Of a DNA stretch of 64,000 nucleotides, positions 8,266-16,457 are shown piece by piece. Position 1 is the first letter of the stretch; every line of letters starts with the position of its first letter. Under the pieces are notes generated by a model. That model was not told the DNA's origin, searched no databases, and saw only the letters and a program-made list of their open reading frames with translations. The stretch is from Myxococcus fulvus (GTDB taxonomy: Bacteria; Myxococcota; Myxococcia; Myxococcales; Myxococcaceae): the NCBI RefSeq assembly GCF_900111765.1, contig NZ_FOIB01000001.1, positions 186,001-250,000 on the forward strand, read 5' to 3'. A program made the translations under genes and the position numbers.

Positions 8266-9857
8266 GGGCGGAGTCGCACGGCGTGCGCGTGGAGCATGGC
8301 GAGGGAGCACAGGCGCATCAACAGGCGGTCCACGACGCTTGCCTCCGGCGCATCGGGGGCCAGGCGGGTGTAGCGCTCCAGCAGCGAGAGCGGAGCCTCC
8401 GGGAGGATGACTCCGAGGGGCTCCATCCGCGCGGGGGACAGCCATTCACGATAGAGCTCGAGCCAGCGGGCTCGCGCGGGGCTGGAGAGCGCGGTGTGTC
8501 CATAGCGGGGCGTCTTGCGCGCGAGGCGGACCTCGTCGGGGACGAGCCCGCGGACCGCGTGACGGAAGAGCCACTTGCCCACGCCCTCGCGCCGGAGCGA
8601 GGACTCAGGCAGCGCGAGCGCCACGTCCGCGAAGCGTGTGTCGAGATAGGGCGTGTGTACGGTGATGCCGTGGGCCCGGGCCCCGCGCAGCTCGGGAGGT
8701 AGCACTAGCTCCCGGAGGACCCAGGCCGCGTAACGGACCTCTTCGGAGGTGGAGGTATCCGAGAGGGACCAGGGTGCCGTCCCCAAGTTGCCCACAGTGA
8801 AGGACTCCGCGACGGGCGCGGGATGGCGTGTCCGCAAGTTGTCCACAGAGGCGCGAAGCACTGATTGAACGAGTCGTCGGTCCTCCTCGATGCGCGCCAT
8901 GGCCGCAGTGAGCGCGCCGGGATTGCCCATCAACACCTCGTCCGCGCCGGCGCCGCTCAACATCACCGAGGCGCCGCGTCGTCGCGCCTCCGCGTAGAAC
9001 GCGAAGCTCGCGATGGCTCGGGCGTTGAGGATGGGGCTCTCATTGGCGAGGACGGCTTGCTCGAACAGCTCGGGCAGCACGGCGTCCGGGATGGGCACGT
9101 CCACATGCTCCACGCCCGCGAGCCGGGCCACCGTGCGCGCGTTGCGGCGCTCCGTCTCATCAGCGAAGTGGACGTCCATGCTCCAGGCGCGAATCCGCCC
9201 CGGTGCGTGGCGGGCCGCGAGCATGCACAGCACCGCGCTGTCCACGCCGCCACTCAGGCTGACGTCCCGTGCCGCTTCACGCAGTCTCACGGCGACAGCG
9301 TCGGAGCCTGCGGACAGGAGTGTCCGCGCGAGCTCATCGTCATCGTGAGCAACGGGAGGGGTCTGTTCGTCCTCATGTCGGTGGGCCGTGCGATGAGGGC
9401 GGGCCTGTCCGTCGTCCTGTCGATGAGCCTCGCGATGCGTGGCGATGCGTGCCTGCTCCTCGCTTGTCGCGTGCTCCTCGTCCTCTTGTCGGTGATGACT
9501 CCGATGGACATGTGGCAGCGGCGGAGCCACGCGTCCGACTCCCTCGAACAGGCTCTGGTGCAGCATGAGCGCGTGGTTCAGGAACGCAGCGACGGCGGTG
9601 GGGTCCAGCCCTCCTTCATCGCGCCGAAGCGCAGCCAGCGGTGCATCGTGGGTGCCTCCCTCGGATTGAGCCCTTCGGAGCTCGTCACGGAGCTGCTCCC
9701 CACCGTCCGCGCACGGCCGCGCGAGCAACCTCCACACGGAGTCCTCCGTGTGCTCGGACGTGGCCTGGTAGGAGGGCAGGATGGCGAGCGGGCCGCTCGG
9801 GTCGCCGGGGGACGCGGACACGCTGGGACTGTCGCAAGCCGCGGGCCTGGCCGGCAA
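8250..9857 (-). CDS. Asparagine-synthase-like amide-forming enzyme lacking the glutaminase domain, with His-rich insert
   Basis: Up to 535 aa. The ATP-pyrophosphatase domain of class B asparagine synthetases is clear: SLSGGVDSAVL (PP-loop), ASVMLSGAGADEVLMG and a late HTPYLDTRF...KWLFRHAV block. The N-terminal Ntn-glutaminase domain is missing: there is no Cys2, and only ~90 residues precede the DPTAVAAFLNHAL helix. Between that helix and the PP-loop is a ~60-residue insert very rich in His, Asp, Glu, Arg and Gln (HVHRSHHRQEDEEH and similar). The family makes amide bonds, including lasso-peptide and beta-lactam rings. The start is uncertain: TTG 9857 is the longest; GTG 9821 or GTG 9737 (behind GGAGGA) are alternatives. 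Confidence 0.75.
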   Translation of the reverse strand: MPARPAACDSPSVSASPGDPSGPLAILPSYQATSEHTEDSVWRLLARPCADGGEQLRDELRRAQSEGGTHDAPLAALRRDEGGLDPTAVAAFLNHALMLHQSLFEGVGRVAPPLPHVHRSHHRQEDEEHATSEEQARIATHREAHRQDDGQARPHRTAHRHEDEQTPPVAHDDDELARTLLSAGSDAVAVRLREAARDVSLSGGVDSAVLCMLAARHAPGRIRAWSMDVHFADETERRNARTVARLAGVEHVDVPIPDAVLPELFEQAVLANESPILNARAIASFAFYAEARRRGASVMLSGAGADEVLMGNPGALTAAMARIEEDRRLVQSVLRASVDNLRTRHPAPVAESFTVGNLGTAPWSLSDTSTSEEVRYAAWVLRELVLPPELRGARAHGITVHTPYLDTRFADVALALPESSLRREGVGKWLFRHAVRGLVPDEVRLARKTPRYGHTALSSPARARWLELYREWLSPARMEPLGVILPEAPLSLLERYTRLAPDAPEASVVDRLLMRLCSLAMLHAHAVRLRPCPES

Positions 9858-9863
9858 CCCCGC

Positions 9864-9869
9864 TATAGT
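9864..9869 (+). promoter_or_regulatory. -10 element TATAGT for leaderless radical SAM gene
   Basis: TATAGT ends 7 nt before the GTG at 9877, so transcription should begin at or within a base or two of the start codon. No Shine-Dalgarno sequence is present. The overlapping CTATAG palindrome also gives TATAGC on the minus strand, facing the asparagine-synthase-like gene. No good -35 box is seen. Confidence 0.5.
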
Positions 9870-9876
9870 CCCCTCC

Positions 9877-10680
9877 GTGCGTTACGAGCTGCACGACGGT
9901 CGAATCCTCACCTGGTCCCTGGAGACGCACGTCGTCACCCACTGCAACCTGCGCTGCGTGCAGTGTTGCCCCATGTCGCCGCACCTGCCCGCCTGGGCGG
10001 TGGACCCGGCCACCCTCGGCGCCGACCTCACCCGCCTCGCGCGAGTGCTCAAACCCAACGTCTTCAAGCTCACCGGCGGCGAGCCCTTCCTCCACCCCGA
10101 CCTCGCCGGAGTCCTCGACGCCGTGCGCGCCTCCGGCATCTGCGAGCAGCTCTCCGTCACCACCAACGGCTTGCTCGCCCAGAGCGCCCCGGACGCCGTC
10201 TACGAGCGCCTGGACCGGATGACCCTGTCCGTCTACTCCTCGGCCCCGCTCACGGACGCGTCCCTGTCCCGCATCACCGAGCGCTGCGAGCGTCACCGCG
10301 TCCACCTCACCGTGAAGCGCATCGACGCCTTCCAGCAAATCACCCCGGACGCACCGCTCGCGACCGACGCCGAGGTCCGCGAGGTCCACGCGCGCTGCTG
10401 GCTCAAGGTCCGCTGCCACCTGGTCCACCAGGGCCGCTTCTACTCGTGCACCCGTCCACCCCACGTGGCCACGGTGCTCGGCCCCACGTACCCCCAGATG
10501 CCCGCGCTCGGCGAGGTGGACAGCGTGCGCCTGGACGCACCAGACCTGCTGGAGCGCATGCTCGGCCTCTTGGAACGGGACACGCCCCTGGCCACCTGCC
10601 GCTACTGCCTGGGGGCCAGCGGACCGTGGAAGCCCCACGCGCAGCTTCCTCGCGCGAGGCCCGCGGGCGCCCCGGCCTGA
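9877..10680 (+). CDS. Radical SAM protein
   Basis: A 267-aa radical SAM enzyme. The cluster motif CxxxCxxC is in THCNLRCVQCCPM (about residues 23-31), followed by the SAM-binding KLTGGEPFLHPDL. The C-terminal third has further Cys residues (HARCWLKVRCH, YSCTRPP, TCRYCLG) like the SPASM/twitch auxiliary cluster region of peptide-modifying enzymes and of MoaA/heme-type relatives. It should generate a 5'-deoxyadenosyl radical; the substrate is unknown. GTG 9877 is chosen since the domain starts there and a TATAGT box lies 7 nt upstream; an ATG further upstream gives non-homologous sequence that overlaps the opposite gene. It diverges from the asparagine-synthase/glycosyltransferase/kinase operon. 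Confidence 0.82.
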   Translation: MRYELHDGRILTWSLETHVVTHCNLRCVQCCPMSPHLPAWAVDPATLGADLTRLARVLKPNVFKLTGGEPFLHPDLAGVLDAVRASGICEQLSVTTNGLLAQSAPDAVYERLDRMTLSVYSSAPLTDASLSRITERCERHRVHLTVKRIDAFQQITPDAPLATDAEVREVHARCWLKVRCHLVHQGRFYSCTRPPHVATVLGPTYPQMPALGEVDSVRLDAPDLLERMLGLLERDTPLATCRYCLGASGPWKPHAQLPRARPAGAPA

Positions 10681-10681
10681 G

Positions 10682-11680
10682 CTACTTGGCGGACTTCGGC
10701 AGCGCGCTCTTCATCGCCGCCGGGTAGCGCTCACCCGCGGCGACCCCCGGAGGCGCGGCGTCGTCGATGTCCTTCAGGTCCTTCTCCGAGAGCTTCACCG
10801 CGAGCGCCCCCAGGTTCTCGTCCAGGTACTTGCGGCGCTTGGTGCCCGGGATGGGGACCAGGTCCTGCCCCTTCGCCAGCACCCACGCGAGCGCGAGCTG
10901 CGCCGGGGAGCAGCCCTTCTGCTTCGCCAGCGCCTCCACCTTCGTCACCAGCTCCAGGTTGCGCGTGAAGTTCTCCCCCTGGAAGCGCGGCGAGTTGCGA
11001 CGGTAGTCATCCGCGGCCAGGTCCTCGAAGCGCTTGATCTGCCCCGTGAGGAAGCCGCGCCCCAGCGGGCTGTACGGCACGAAGCCGATGCCCAGCTCGC
11101 GGCACGCCTGCAGCACGCCGTCCTCGGGCTCGCGGCTCCACAGCGAGTACTCGCTCTGCAGCGCGGTGATGGGGTGCACCTTCGACGCGCGCCGCAGCGT
11201 GTCCGCGTCCACCTCCGACAGGCCCAGGTGCCGCACCTTGCCCTCGCGCACCAACCGCGCCATGGCGCCCACCGTGTCCTCGATGGGCGTCGTCGCGTCC
11301 AGGCGGTGCAGGTAGTACAGGTCGATGACGTCCACGCCCAGCCGGCGCAGGCTGGCCTCGCACGCCTGCTGCACGTACTCGGGCTTGCCGTTGATGCCGC
11401 GGGCCTGGGGGTTGTTCGGGTCGCGGACGATTCCGAACTTGGTCGCCAGCACCACCTTCGCGCGGTGGGGCTTGAGCACCCGCCCCACCAGCTCCTCGTT
11501 GCTGCCGGAGCCGTACATGTCCGCGGTGTCGAAGAAGGTGACGCCCTTGTCCAGGGCGTGCAGCAGCGTGGCCTCCGACTCCGCGTCGTCCCGGCCCGCG
11601 TAGAAGTCCGACATCCCCATGCAGCCCAGGCCCAGGGCCGACACCTTCAGGCCCTGCTTGCCGAGTGTCCGTGTCTCCAT
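10682..11680 (-). CDS. Aldo/keto reductase
   Basis: A 332-aa NADPH-dependent aldo/keto reductase (AKR13/YajO-IolS-like). Visible catalytic residues: Asp and Tyr in FFDTADMYG, Lys in LATKFG, and His in LYYLHR. The C-terminal cofactor site is present ([15 protein letters not shown]). The length is typical. It would reduce aldehydes or ketones, possibly in detoxification. The ATG at 11680 starts the domain directly. It is convergent with the radical SAM gene, with only one base between stops, and there is no sign of a shared operon. Confidence 0.9.
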   Translation of the reverse strand: METRTLGKQGLKVSALGLGCMGMSDFYAGRDDAESEATLLHALDKGVTFFDTADMYGSGSNEELVGRVLKPHRAKVVLATKFGIVRDPNNPQARGINGKPEYVQQACEASLRRLGVDVIDLYYLHRLDATTPIEDTVGAMARLVREGKVRHLGLSEVDADTLRRASKVHPITALQSEYSLWSREPEDGVLQACRELGIGFVPYSPLGRGFLTGQIKRFEDLAADDYRRNSPRFQGENFTRNLELVTKVEALAKQKGCSPAQLALAWVLAKGQDLVPIPGTKRRKYLDENLGALAVKLSEKDLKDIDDAAPPGVAAGERYPAAMKSALPKSAK

Positions 11681-11729
11681 GTCGACATCCCTCCCGCCAG
11701 CGCGGCGTCCCGTGAGTCCAAGGGGGCCT

Positions 11730-13847
11730 TTACTGCGGCTGGGACGCCGACACGTCAACTGGAACGACACGCTCCCGAGGCAGGTCCACGGTGAAGATGG
11801 AGCCTCGGCCCTGCTCGCTCTCCACGCGCACCCGTCCGCCCATGGCCTCCACCAGCGTCCGCGTGATGTAGAGCCCCAGGCCCAGGCCGCCATAGTGCCG
11901 CTCCGACACGGCGCGCTCGAAGCGGCCGAACAGCCGGGGCAGGTGCTCGGGCGCGATGCCGATGCCCTGGTCGCGCACCTTGAGGCGCGCGCGGCTGGGG
12001 CCCTGTTCCAGACTCAACACGATGGGCTTGCCCGCGCCGTACTTCACCGCGTTGTCGATGAGGTTGGTGACCACCTGCTCCAGCCGCAGCCGGTCCCAGC
12101 GGCCCACGAGCCCCGCCTCGCCGCCCTCCACCTGGAGCGAGGAGCCGGACCTGGCCGCATGGGCCTCGTAGCGTGACGCCACCTCGTGGATGAGCGCGCC
12201 CAGGTCCACGTCCTCCAGCTCCAGCGCCAGCCTGCCCGCGGCGATGCGCGACACGTCGAGCAAATCGCCCACCAGCTCCGCCAGCTTCTTCACCTGCCGG
12301 GCCCCGGTGTCCACGTAGCCCTTCACCAGGGCGTAGGGGATGTTGTCCGGGTGTCGCTCCAGCTCGCGCGAGAGCGCCTGGAGCTTGAGGCTCAGCGGCG
12401 TCAGCGGCGTCTTCAGCTCGTGGCTCGCGATGGAGAGGAACTCGTCGCGCAGGCGGATGGCCTCCTGGGCCTCGCGGTACAGCCGCGCGTTCTCCATGGA
12501 GAGCGCGGCGCGGTAGGCCAGCTCCAGCCCGAAGGCGAGGTCCGCTTGCGTGTAGCGGCGGTTGGAGAACGAGGTGAAGAAGCTGAAGACGCCCATGGTG
12601 TGGCCGCGCACCACCAGCGGCACGGCGATGAACGAGCGCAGCCCCGTGGCCAGCATCACCCGGGCGTGGTTCTCGTTGTGCGCGCTGCGCTTGATGTGCG
12701 CGGGCGTCATCTCCTCCAGGAGGATGGCCTCGCCTCGCAGCAGCGCGGCGGTGGGCGGGTGGCGCGGGTTGCCCTCGGGCATGAGGTTGAAGTGGAGGAC
12801 CTCGGCGGCGATGGGGGCGTCCTCGGGCCGGGCGTGGGCGACCTCCAGGCGGCGGAAGGTGCCGTCGGGCTGGGCCAGGTCCACGAAGCACCAGTCCGCG
12901 AGCGCGGGCACCACCAGCCGCGCCAGGTTGCGCATGGTGCCCTCGTAGTCGAGCGACGAGGCGAGCACGGTGCTGACCTCGGCGAGCACGCGGGTGCGGA
13001 ACTCGGCCTGGCGCAGCTCGGTGGCCAGGGCCTCGGCGCGCTGGCGGGCGTGCACCAGATCCGTGACGTCGAAGCCGAAGCCGGCGATGCCGTCCACCTG
13101 CCCCTGGGCGTCGCGCGTGGGCTGGTAGACGAGGTTGTGGAAGGTCTCCTTCTCCATGCCGTCGGCCTGGAGGAAGCGCAGCGGGACGGCGCCGCTCACG
13201 AAGGGCTCGCCCGTGGTGTAGACGCGGTCCAGCACGTCGCGCGCGTCCTCCTCGCCCACCTTCACCACGCCTGACTGGAAGGGCTTGCCCAGGGTGTCGC
13301 GGCTCTTGAGCATCGAGCTGTTGCGGGCGTTGGAGAAGTCGAAGTCGTGCGAGGCGCCGCGCAGGAAGAAGATTTGCGCGGGGGCCTGCATGAAGATGGT
13401 GTGCAGGCGTGTCCTGGCGGCCTCGGACGCGGCGCGGGCCTGGTGCTCGCGCTCGAGCAGGCTGGCGCGCTCCTCCAGCGCGCGGCTGAGCGACACGTTC
13501 AGCTTGGTGATGAAGATGGCGAGCAGCGCGAAGATGCCCAGGGCGAGCACGTCCGCGGAGCGCATCTGGAGGGTGAGCCGTGGGGGGAGGAAGTAGTGGT
13601 CCACCGCGACGAGCGACAGCGTCGTCACGAGGAGGGAGGGGCCCCAGCCGCCCCACCACCCGGCGACCATGACGGCGCCGTAGAAGAAGAGGAAGGGGCT
13701 GGTGGACATCAGCGGCCACAGCTCCAGTTGGAGCAGCAGCGCGAAGCAGAAGAAGAGCAGCGCGACGCCGTAGCGTCCGAGCCAGGAGCGTTGCAGCCAG
13801 CTCCAGGCCTTCCGGGGGTCCGGAGACAGGGGGGCCAGAGCGCGCAT
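11730..13847 (-). CDS. Membrane histidine kinase: DUF4118 (KdpD-type 4-TM), PAS, GAF, HisKA, HATPase
   Basis: A 705-aa sensor kinase. Four membrane helices lie at about residues 25-115 in the KdpD-like DUF4118 pattern, then a coiled linker, a PAS domain (~140-265, ending [13 protein letters not shown]), a GAF domain (~285-455), the dimerisation/phosphorylation helix with His476 ([14 protein letters not shown]) and the ATPase domain (N box [14 protein letters not shown]1 DQGIGI, G2 GGLGLGLYI). There is no receiver domain and no response regulator gene next to it. ATG 13847 is chosen since the membrane domain begins shortly after; the frame stays open upstream. Confidence 0.88.
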   Translation of the reverse strand: MRALAPLSPDPRKAWSWLQRSWLGRYGVALLFFCFALLLQLELWPLMSTSPFLFFYGAVMVAGWWGGWGPSLLVTTLSLVAVDHYFLPPRLTLQMRSADVLALGIFALLAIFITKLNVSLSRALEERASLLEREHQARAASEAARTRLHTIFMQAPAQIFFLRGASHDFDFSNARNSSMLKSRDTLGKPFQSGVVKVGEEDARDVLDRVYTTGEPFVSGAVPLRFLQADGMEKETFHNLVYQPTRDAQGQVDGIAGFGFDVTDLVHARQRAEALATELRQAEFRTRVLAEVSTVLASSLDYEGTMRNLARLVVPALADWCFVDLAQPDGTFRRLEVAHARPEDAPIAAEVLHFNLMPEGNPRHPPTAALLRGEAILLEEMTPAHIKRSAHNENHARVMLATGLRSFIAVPLVVRGHTMGVFSFFTSFSNRRYTQADLAFGLELAYRAALSMENARLYREAQEAIRLRDEFLSIASHELKTPLTPLSLKLQALSRELERHPDNIPYALVKGYVDTGARQVKKLAELVGDLLDVSRIAAGRLALELEDVDLGALIHEVASRYEAHAARSGSSLQVEGGEAGLVGRWDRLRLEQVVTNLIDNAVKYGAGKPIVLSLEQGPSRARLKVRDQGIGIAPEHLPRLFGRFERAVSERHYGGLGLGLYITRTLVEAMGGRVRVESEQGRGSIFTVDLPRERVVPVDVSASQPQ

Positions 13848-14193
13848 GGCGCCAGACGGACGCGTGGGTTCCAGATGCGAGACGGGCGTGGGCAAGGCGA
13901 GAGGCCTCCTCACGACGGGGTGACACCGTGGGCGCTCGATGGGGAAGCGCTCGCGGTGAGAGGCAGGGCTCGCATGATGGTACGACTGGCGGGGTGTCCG
14001 CTCCCCCAGATGATGCAAGTGATTGAAGGAACACGCTCGGTGCTCCGCCGAGGCGCTTCCCGCACGAACCTGTTCAATGGACGGCGGCGTTCCACTCGGA
14101 CGGGGCGCCGCTGACCCGGAGTTGTCTGACGCTGGCGATGAAGACTTTCAGGCGCGTTGTTTGTGTATGGGGAGGCGCGACGCCGCGCAGGAG
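13848..14193. other. Intergenic region upstream of histidine kinase gene
   Basis: About 345 bp without a credible gene, between the 74-aa protein gene and the kinase gene on the same strand. It should hold the kinase promoter. Part of it (around 14000-14160) is visibly less GC-rich than the genes on either side. I see no hairpin with a T-run. Confidence 0.4.
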
Positions 14194-14418
14194 TCAGAGA
14201 GGATTCATGGGAGCATCAAGCATGGCGCGCATCCGACGAAGGTCCAGGTCGTCTGTCATGTCCATGCGCTGGAAGGAGTCCTGGGGCAGGGCGGCGCCCT
14301 GTTGGCGCTCCTTCAAGTACTTCTTCGAGGGGCAGCAGTCGCCGCTCTTCTCCGGGCCGGACGGCGCGAGGGTGCGCGAAGACATCGACGGAAGGGCCGA
14401 CGAGAGCTTCTGGAGCAT
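14194..14418 (-). CDS. Small hypothetical protein, 74 aa
   Basis: Supported mainly by a strong ribosome site: GGAGG ends nine bases before the ATG at 14418, and the frame runs to a stop at 14194. The protein is polar and soluble, with an adjacent Cys pair (SGDCCPSKKYLKE) and an acidic/Arg-rich tail (MTDDLDLRRMRAMLD). There is no signal peptide or membrane helix. I do not recognise it. It stands alone, between the adenylating-enzyme operon and the histidine kinase. Confidence 0.5.
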   Translation of the reverse strand: MLQKLSSALPSMSSRTLAPSGPEKSGDCCPSKKYLKERQQGAALPQDSFQRMDMTDDLDLRRMRAMLDAPMNPL

Positions 14419-14589
14419 GGCGTGTACCTCCAAGTGGGCGGTGTGTCCTCATTACGGCGGACCTGCGCACACGGTTACTTCGCTTGGAGCGTTGGCATCT
14501 CGCGGAGGATGAGGCCCTGACACGGGGCGCAATTCCTGACGACCCGGCCCGGTCATGCCGAGGCGCTCAGGCAGCGCTTCGGAGGCTGC

Positions 14590-15903
14590 TCACAAGACGC
14601 GGAAGGGCAGGGGCTTGGTGCCGGTGGCCAGGGACTCGGCGCTCACGGCACGCACTTCAATCCGCGGGGCCTCGCGCCAGCCGAGGTTGCGCAGGGCGCC
14701 GGCGAGGCGCTCGCACAGCGCGGGCACGTCCTGCTCTCGGGCGCCGGCCAGCTCCAGCTCGAAGCGCGTGCCCTCCACCTGCGTCAGTCGGAAGGCGCGC
14801 AGCGCGTGGTGCTTGAACACCCACGCCAGCGCCCACGCGTCCACCCGACGACCCGAGGGCGCCGTGAAGTGACACGCCCCCCGTCCTCCGAAGCCCTCCA
14901 GCGTCCAGCCGTGGAAGCCACAGGCACACGCGTCCCGTCGCACGGAGCCCGAATCCCCGGGGCGATAGCGCAACAGCGGCAACACGCTGGGCCGCAGCCG
15001 CGTCACCACGACCTCGTCCTTCCCCGGCTCCAGCCACACGTCCGGCGCGAGGACGTGGAAGCGCCCCACGCCCCGCAGGCACTCCCACGCGAGCGGGCCT
15101 GTCTCCGTGGAGGCGTAGTAGTTGAGCACCGGCGCCGGCACCACGCGCGCCAGCGTCTCGCGCGTGTCCTCGGGCAGGTGCTGCGCCGACGTGAGCACCA
15201 GCGCGGGCGTGGGCACCTCGCGCTGCTCCGCCAGCCAGCGCAATCCCTCCGGGTCCGAGAAGAGGACCGTCGGTCGCACCCTGCACAGCCGCGCTCTCGC
15301 ATCCTCCCGCAACACCGAGATTCGATGCAGCGCCCCCTCCTCGAGGATGCGCAGCCGCACCGAGTACTCCAGCCCTCCTGGCAGCGCGTCCAGCAACACC
15401 ACGCGCGGACGCGGCGGCAGCACCGCGCCCGCTCGCTCCAGCCAGAAGCGCAGCACCGCCCACATGTGCAGGCAGTCCAGCCTGTCCCGCACCACCTTCA
15501 CCGGCTCCCCCGTGGAGCCGGAGCTGCGCACCACCACGCCCTCGTCCTCGGGCACCAGCGGACGAGGCACCTCGTCCCAGTGCCTGGCGAGCACCCCGCG
15601 CTCCAACGTGGGAAAGTGCTCCAGGTCCGCGAGCGTCCGCAAATCCCCTGGATGCAACCCGGCCTCGCGCAGCCGCCGCGTGGAGTACGGCGAGGCGAGC
15701 AGTGTGTCCCGCAGCGCCCCCAGCCGCGCCTCCAGCGCCGCGCGGGCCTCGGCTTCATCCTCCAGCGACGCGAAGTGGGACAGCTCGCGGGCGATTCCCC
15801 TCGCCCAGGGCACATGAGGCCGCTGAGAGGCCGTGTCCCGACGGATGTTCGCGCGAGGCGCCACGCGAGCATCCGCCGGAAGCCCCAGCGTCACTCGCGC
15901 CAT
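14590..15903 (-). CDS. PaaK-like adenylate-forming enzyme (phenylacetate-CoA ligase superfamily)
   Basis: A 437-aa member of the PaaK/CapK branch of AMP-forming enzymes. The AMP/phosphate motif is VVRSSGSTGEPVKVV, the second core motif is NYYASTETGPLAWE, and LPLLRYRPGDSGSV is the typical A7-like block. A Cys pair, RRDACACGFHGW, lies where PaaK and F390-synthetase relatives carry a Cys-containing loop. It should activate a carboxylic acid as an acyl-AMP. It is the last gene of a tightly packed operon with a MoxR-like ATPase and a VWA protein (13-bp overlap with the gene before it), an unusual setting for this family. ATG 15903 fits the domain start. Confidence 0.8.
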   Translation of the reverse strand: MARVTLGLPADARVAPRANIRRDTASQRPHVPWARGIARELSHFASLEDEAEARAALEARLGALRDTLLASPYSTRRLREAGLHPGDLRTLADLEHFPTLERGVLARHWDEVPRPLVPEDEGVVVRSSGSTGEPVKVVRDRLDCLHMWAVLRFWLERAGAVLPPRPRVVLLDALPGGLEYSVRLRILEEGALHRISVLREDARARLCRVRPTVLFSDPEGLRWLAEQREVPTPALVLTSAQHLPEDTRETLARVVPAPVLNYYASTETGPLAWECLRGVGRFHVLAPDVWLEPGKDEVVVTRLRPSVLPLLRYRPGDSGSVRRDACACGFHGWTLEGFGGRGACHFTAPSGRRVDAWALAWVFKHHALRAFRLTQVEGTRFELELAGAREQDVPALCERLAGALRNLGWREAPRIEVRAVSAESLATGTKPLPFRVL

Positions 15904-16457
15904 CCTCGCGCGTCGGCGGAGCGCTGGGCCGCCTCCTGGAGCTCCCGGGCGCGCTTGTCCGCCTCCTTCTTCCGGGCCTCCTCCGCCCGCTCCATCTCCC
16001 GGAGCGCGGTGCGGTAGTCGAGCTGGTTGAGCCGCGCGGCGGACTCCTTCGGCGACTCGTCCTTCACCTGCCCGCCCACCGCGTGCACCCACTTGCGCAG
16101 GAACTCCTCCTGCCGGAACGCGTTCGAGCGAATCATCTCCGCCGTCAGCGGCTCCACCTCCAGGAAGAACCCGCGCAGGAGCCTGGACGTGTCGACGTTC
16201 TTGCGCAGCGACGCCACCGTGTCCGCCCGCAGCGACGACGACGTCAGCGCGTACGCGAGCATCACCACCTGCTCCCGGAAGAGCGCGCCCTGCTTCGCGC
16301 GCCGCTCCAGGTCCTCCCAGTCCCCTCGCGACGGCGGCCTCAGGCCCGCGAGCCGGAACGTGTCGCAGACGATGGCCATCGCCAGGTCGTGCGGATACGG
16401 CGACACGATGGGCGCCGCGGTGAGCTGCTTCTGGATGTCCTTGACGTCGAAGACCAT
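15891..16457 (-). CDS. Unknown protein of MoxR/VWA operon, 188 aa
   Basis: Not recognised. The start ATG (16457) overlaps the stop of the VWA gene by four bases (ATGA), so it is translationally coupled. Residues ~1-130 are predicted mostly helical and globular; the last ~50 residues are a charged coiled coil (MERAEEARKKEADKRARELQ). There is no signal peptide, membrane helix or catalytic motif. From context it is probably a cytoplasmic partner of the MoxR ATPase or of the VWA protein. Confidence 0.75.
   Translation of the reverse strand: MVFDVKDIQKQLTAAPIVSPYPHDLAMAIVCDTFRLAGLRPPSRGDWEDLERRAKQGALFREQVVMLAYALTSSSLRADTVASLRKNVDTSRLLRGFFLEVEPLTAEMIRSNAFRQEEFLRKWVHAVGGQVKDESPKESAARLNQLDYRTALREMERAEEARKKEADKRARELQEAAQRSADARGWRE

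Noticed and set aside
6218..10680. Lasso-peptide biosynthesis cluster
   Set aside because: An asparagine-synthase-like cyclase alone is not enough; no precursor, recognition protein or leader peptidase is visible.
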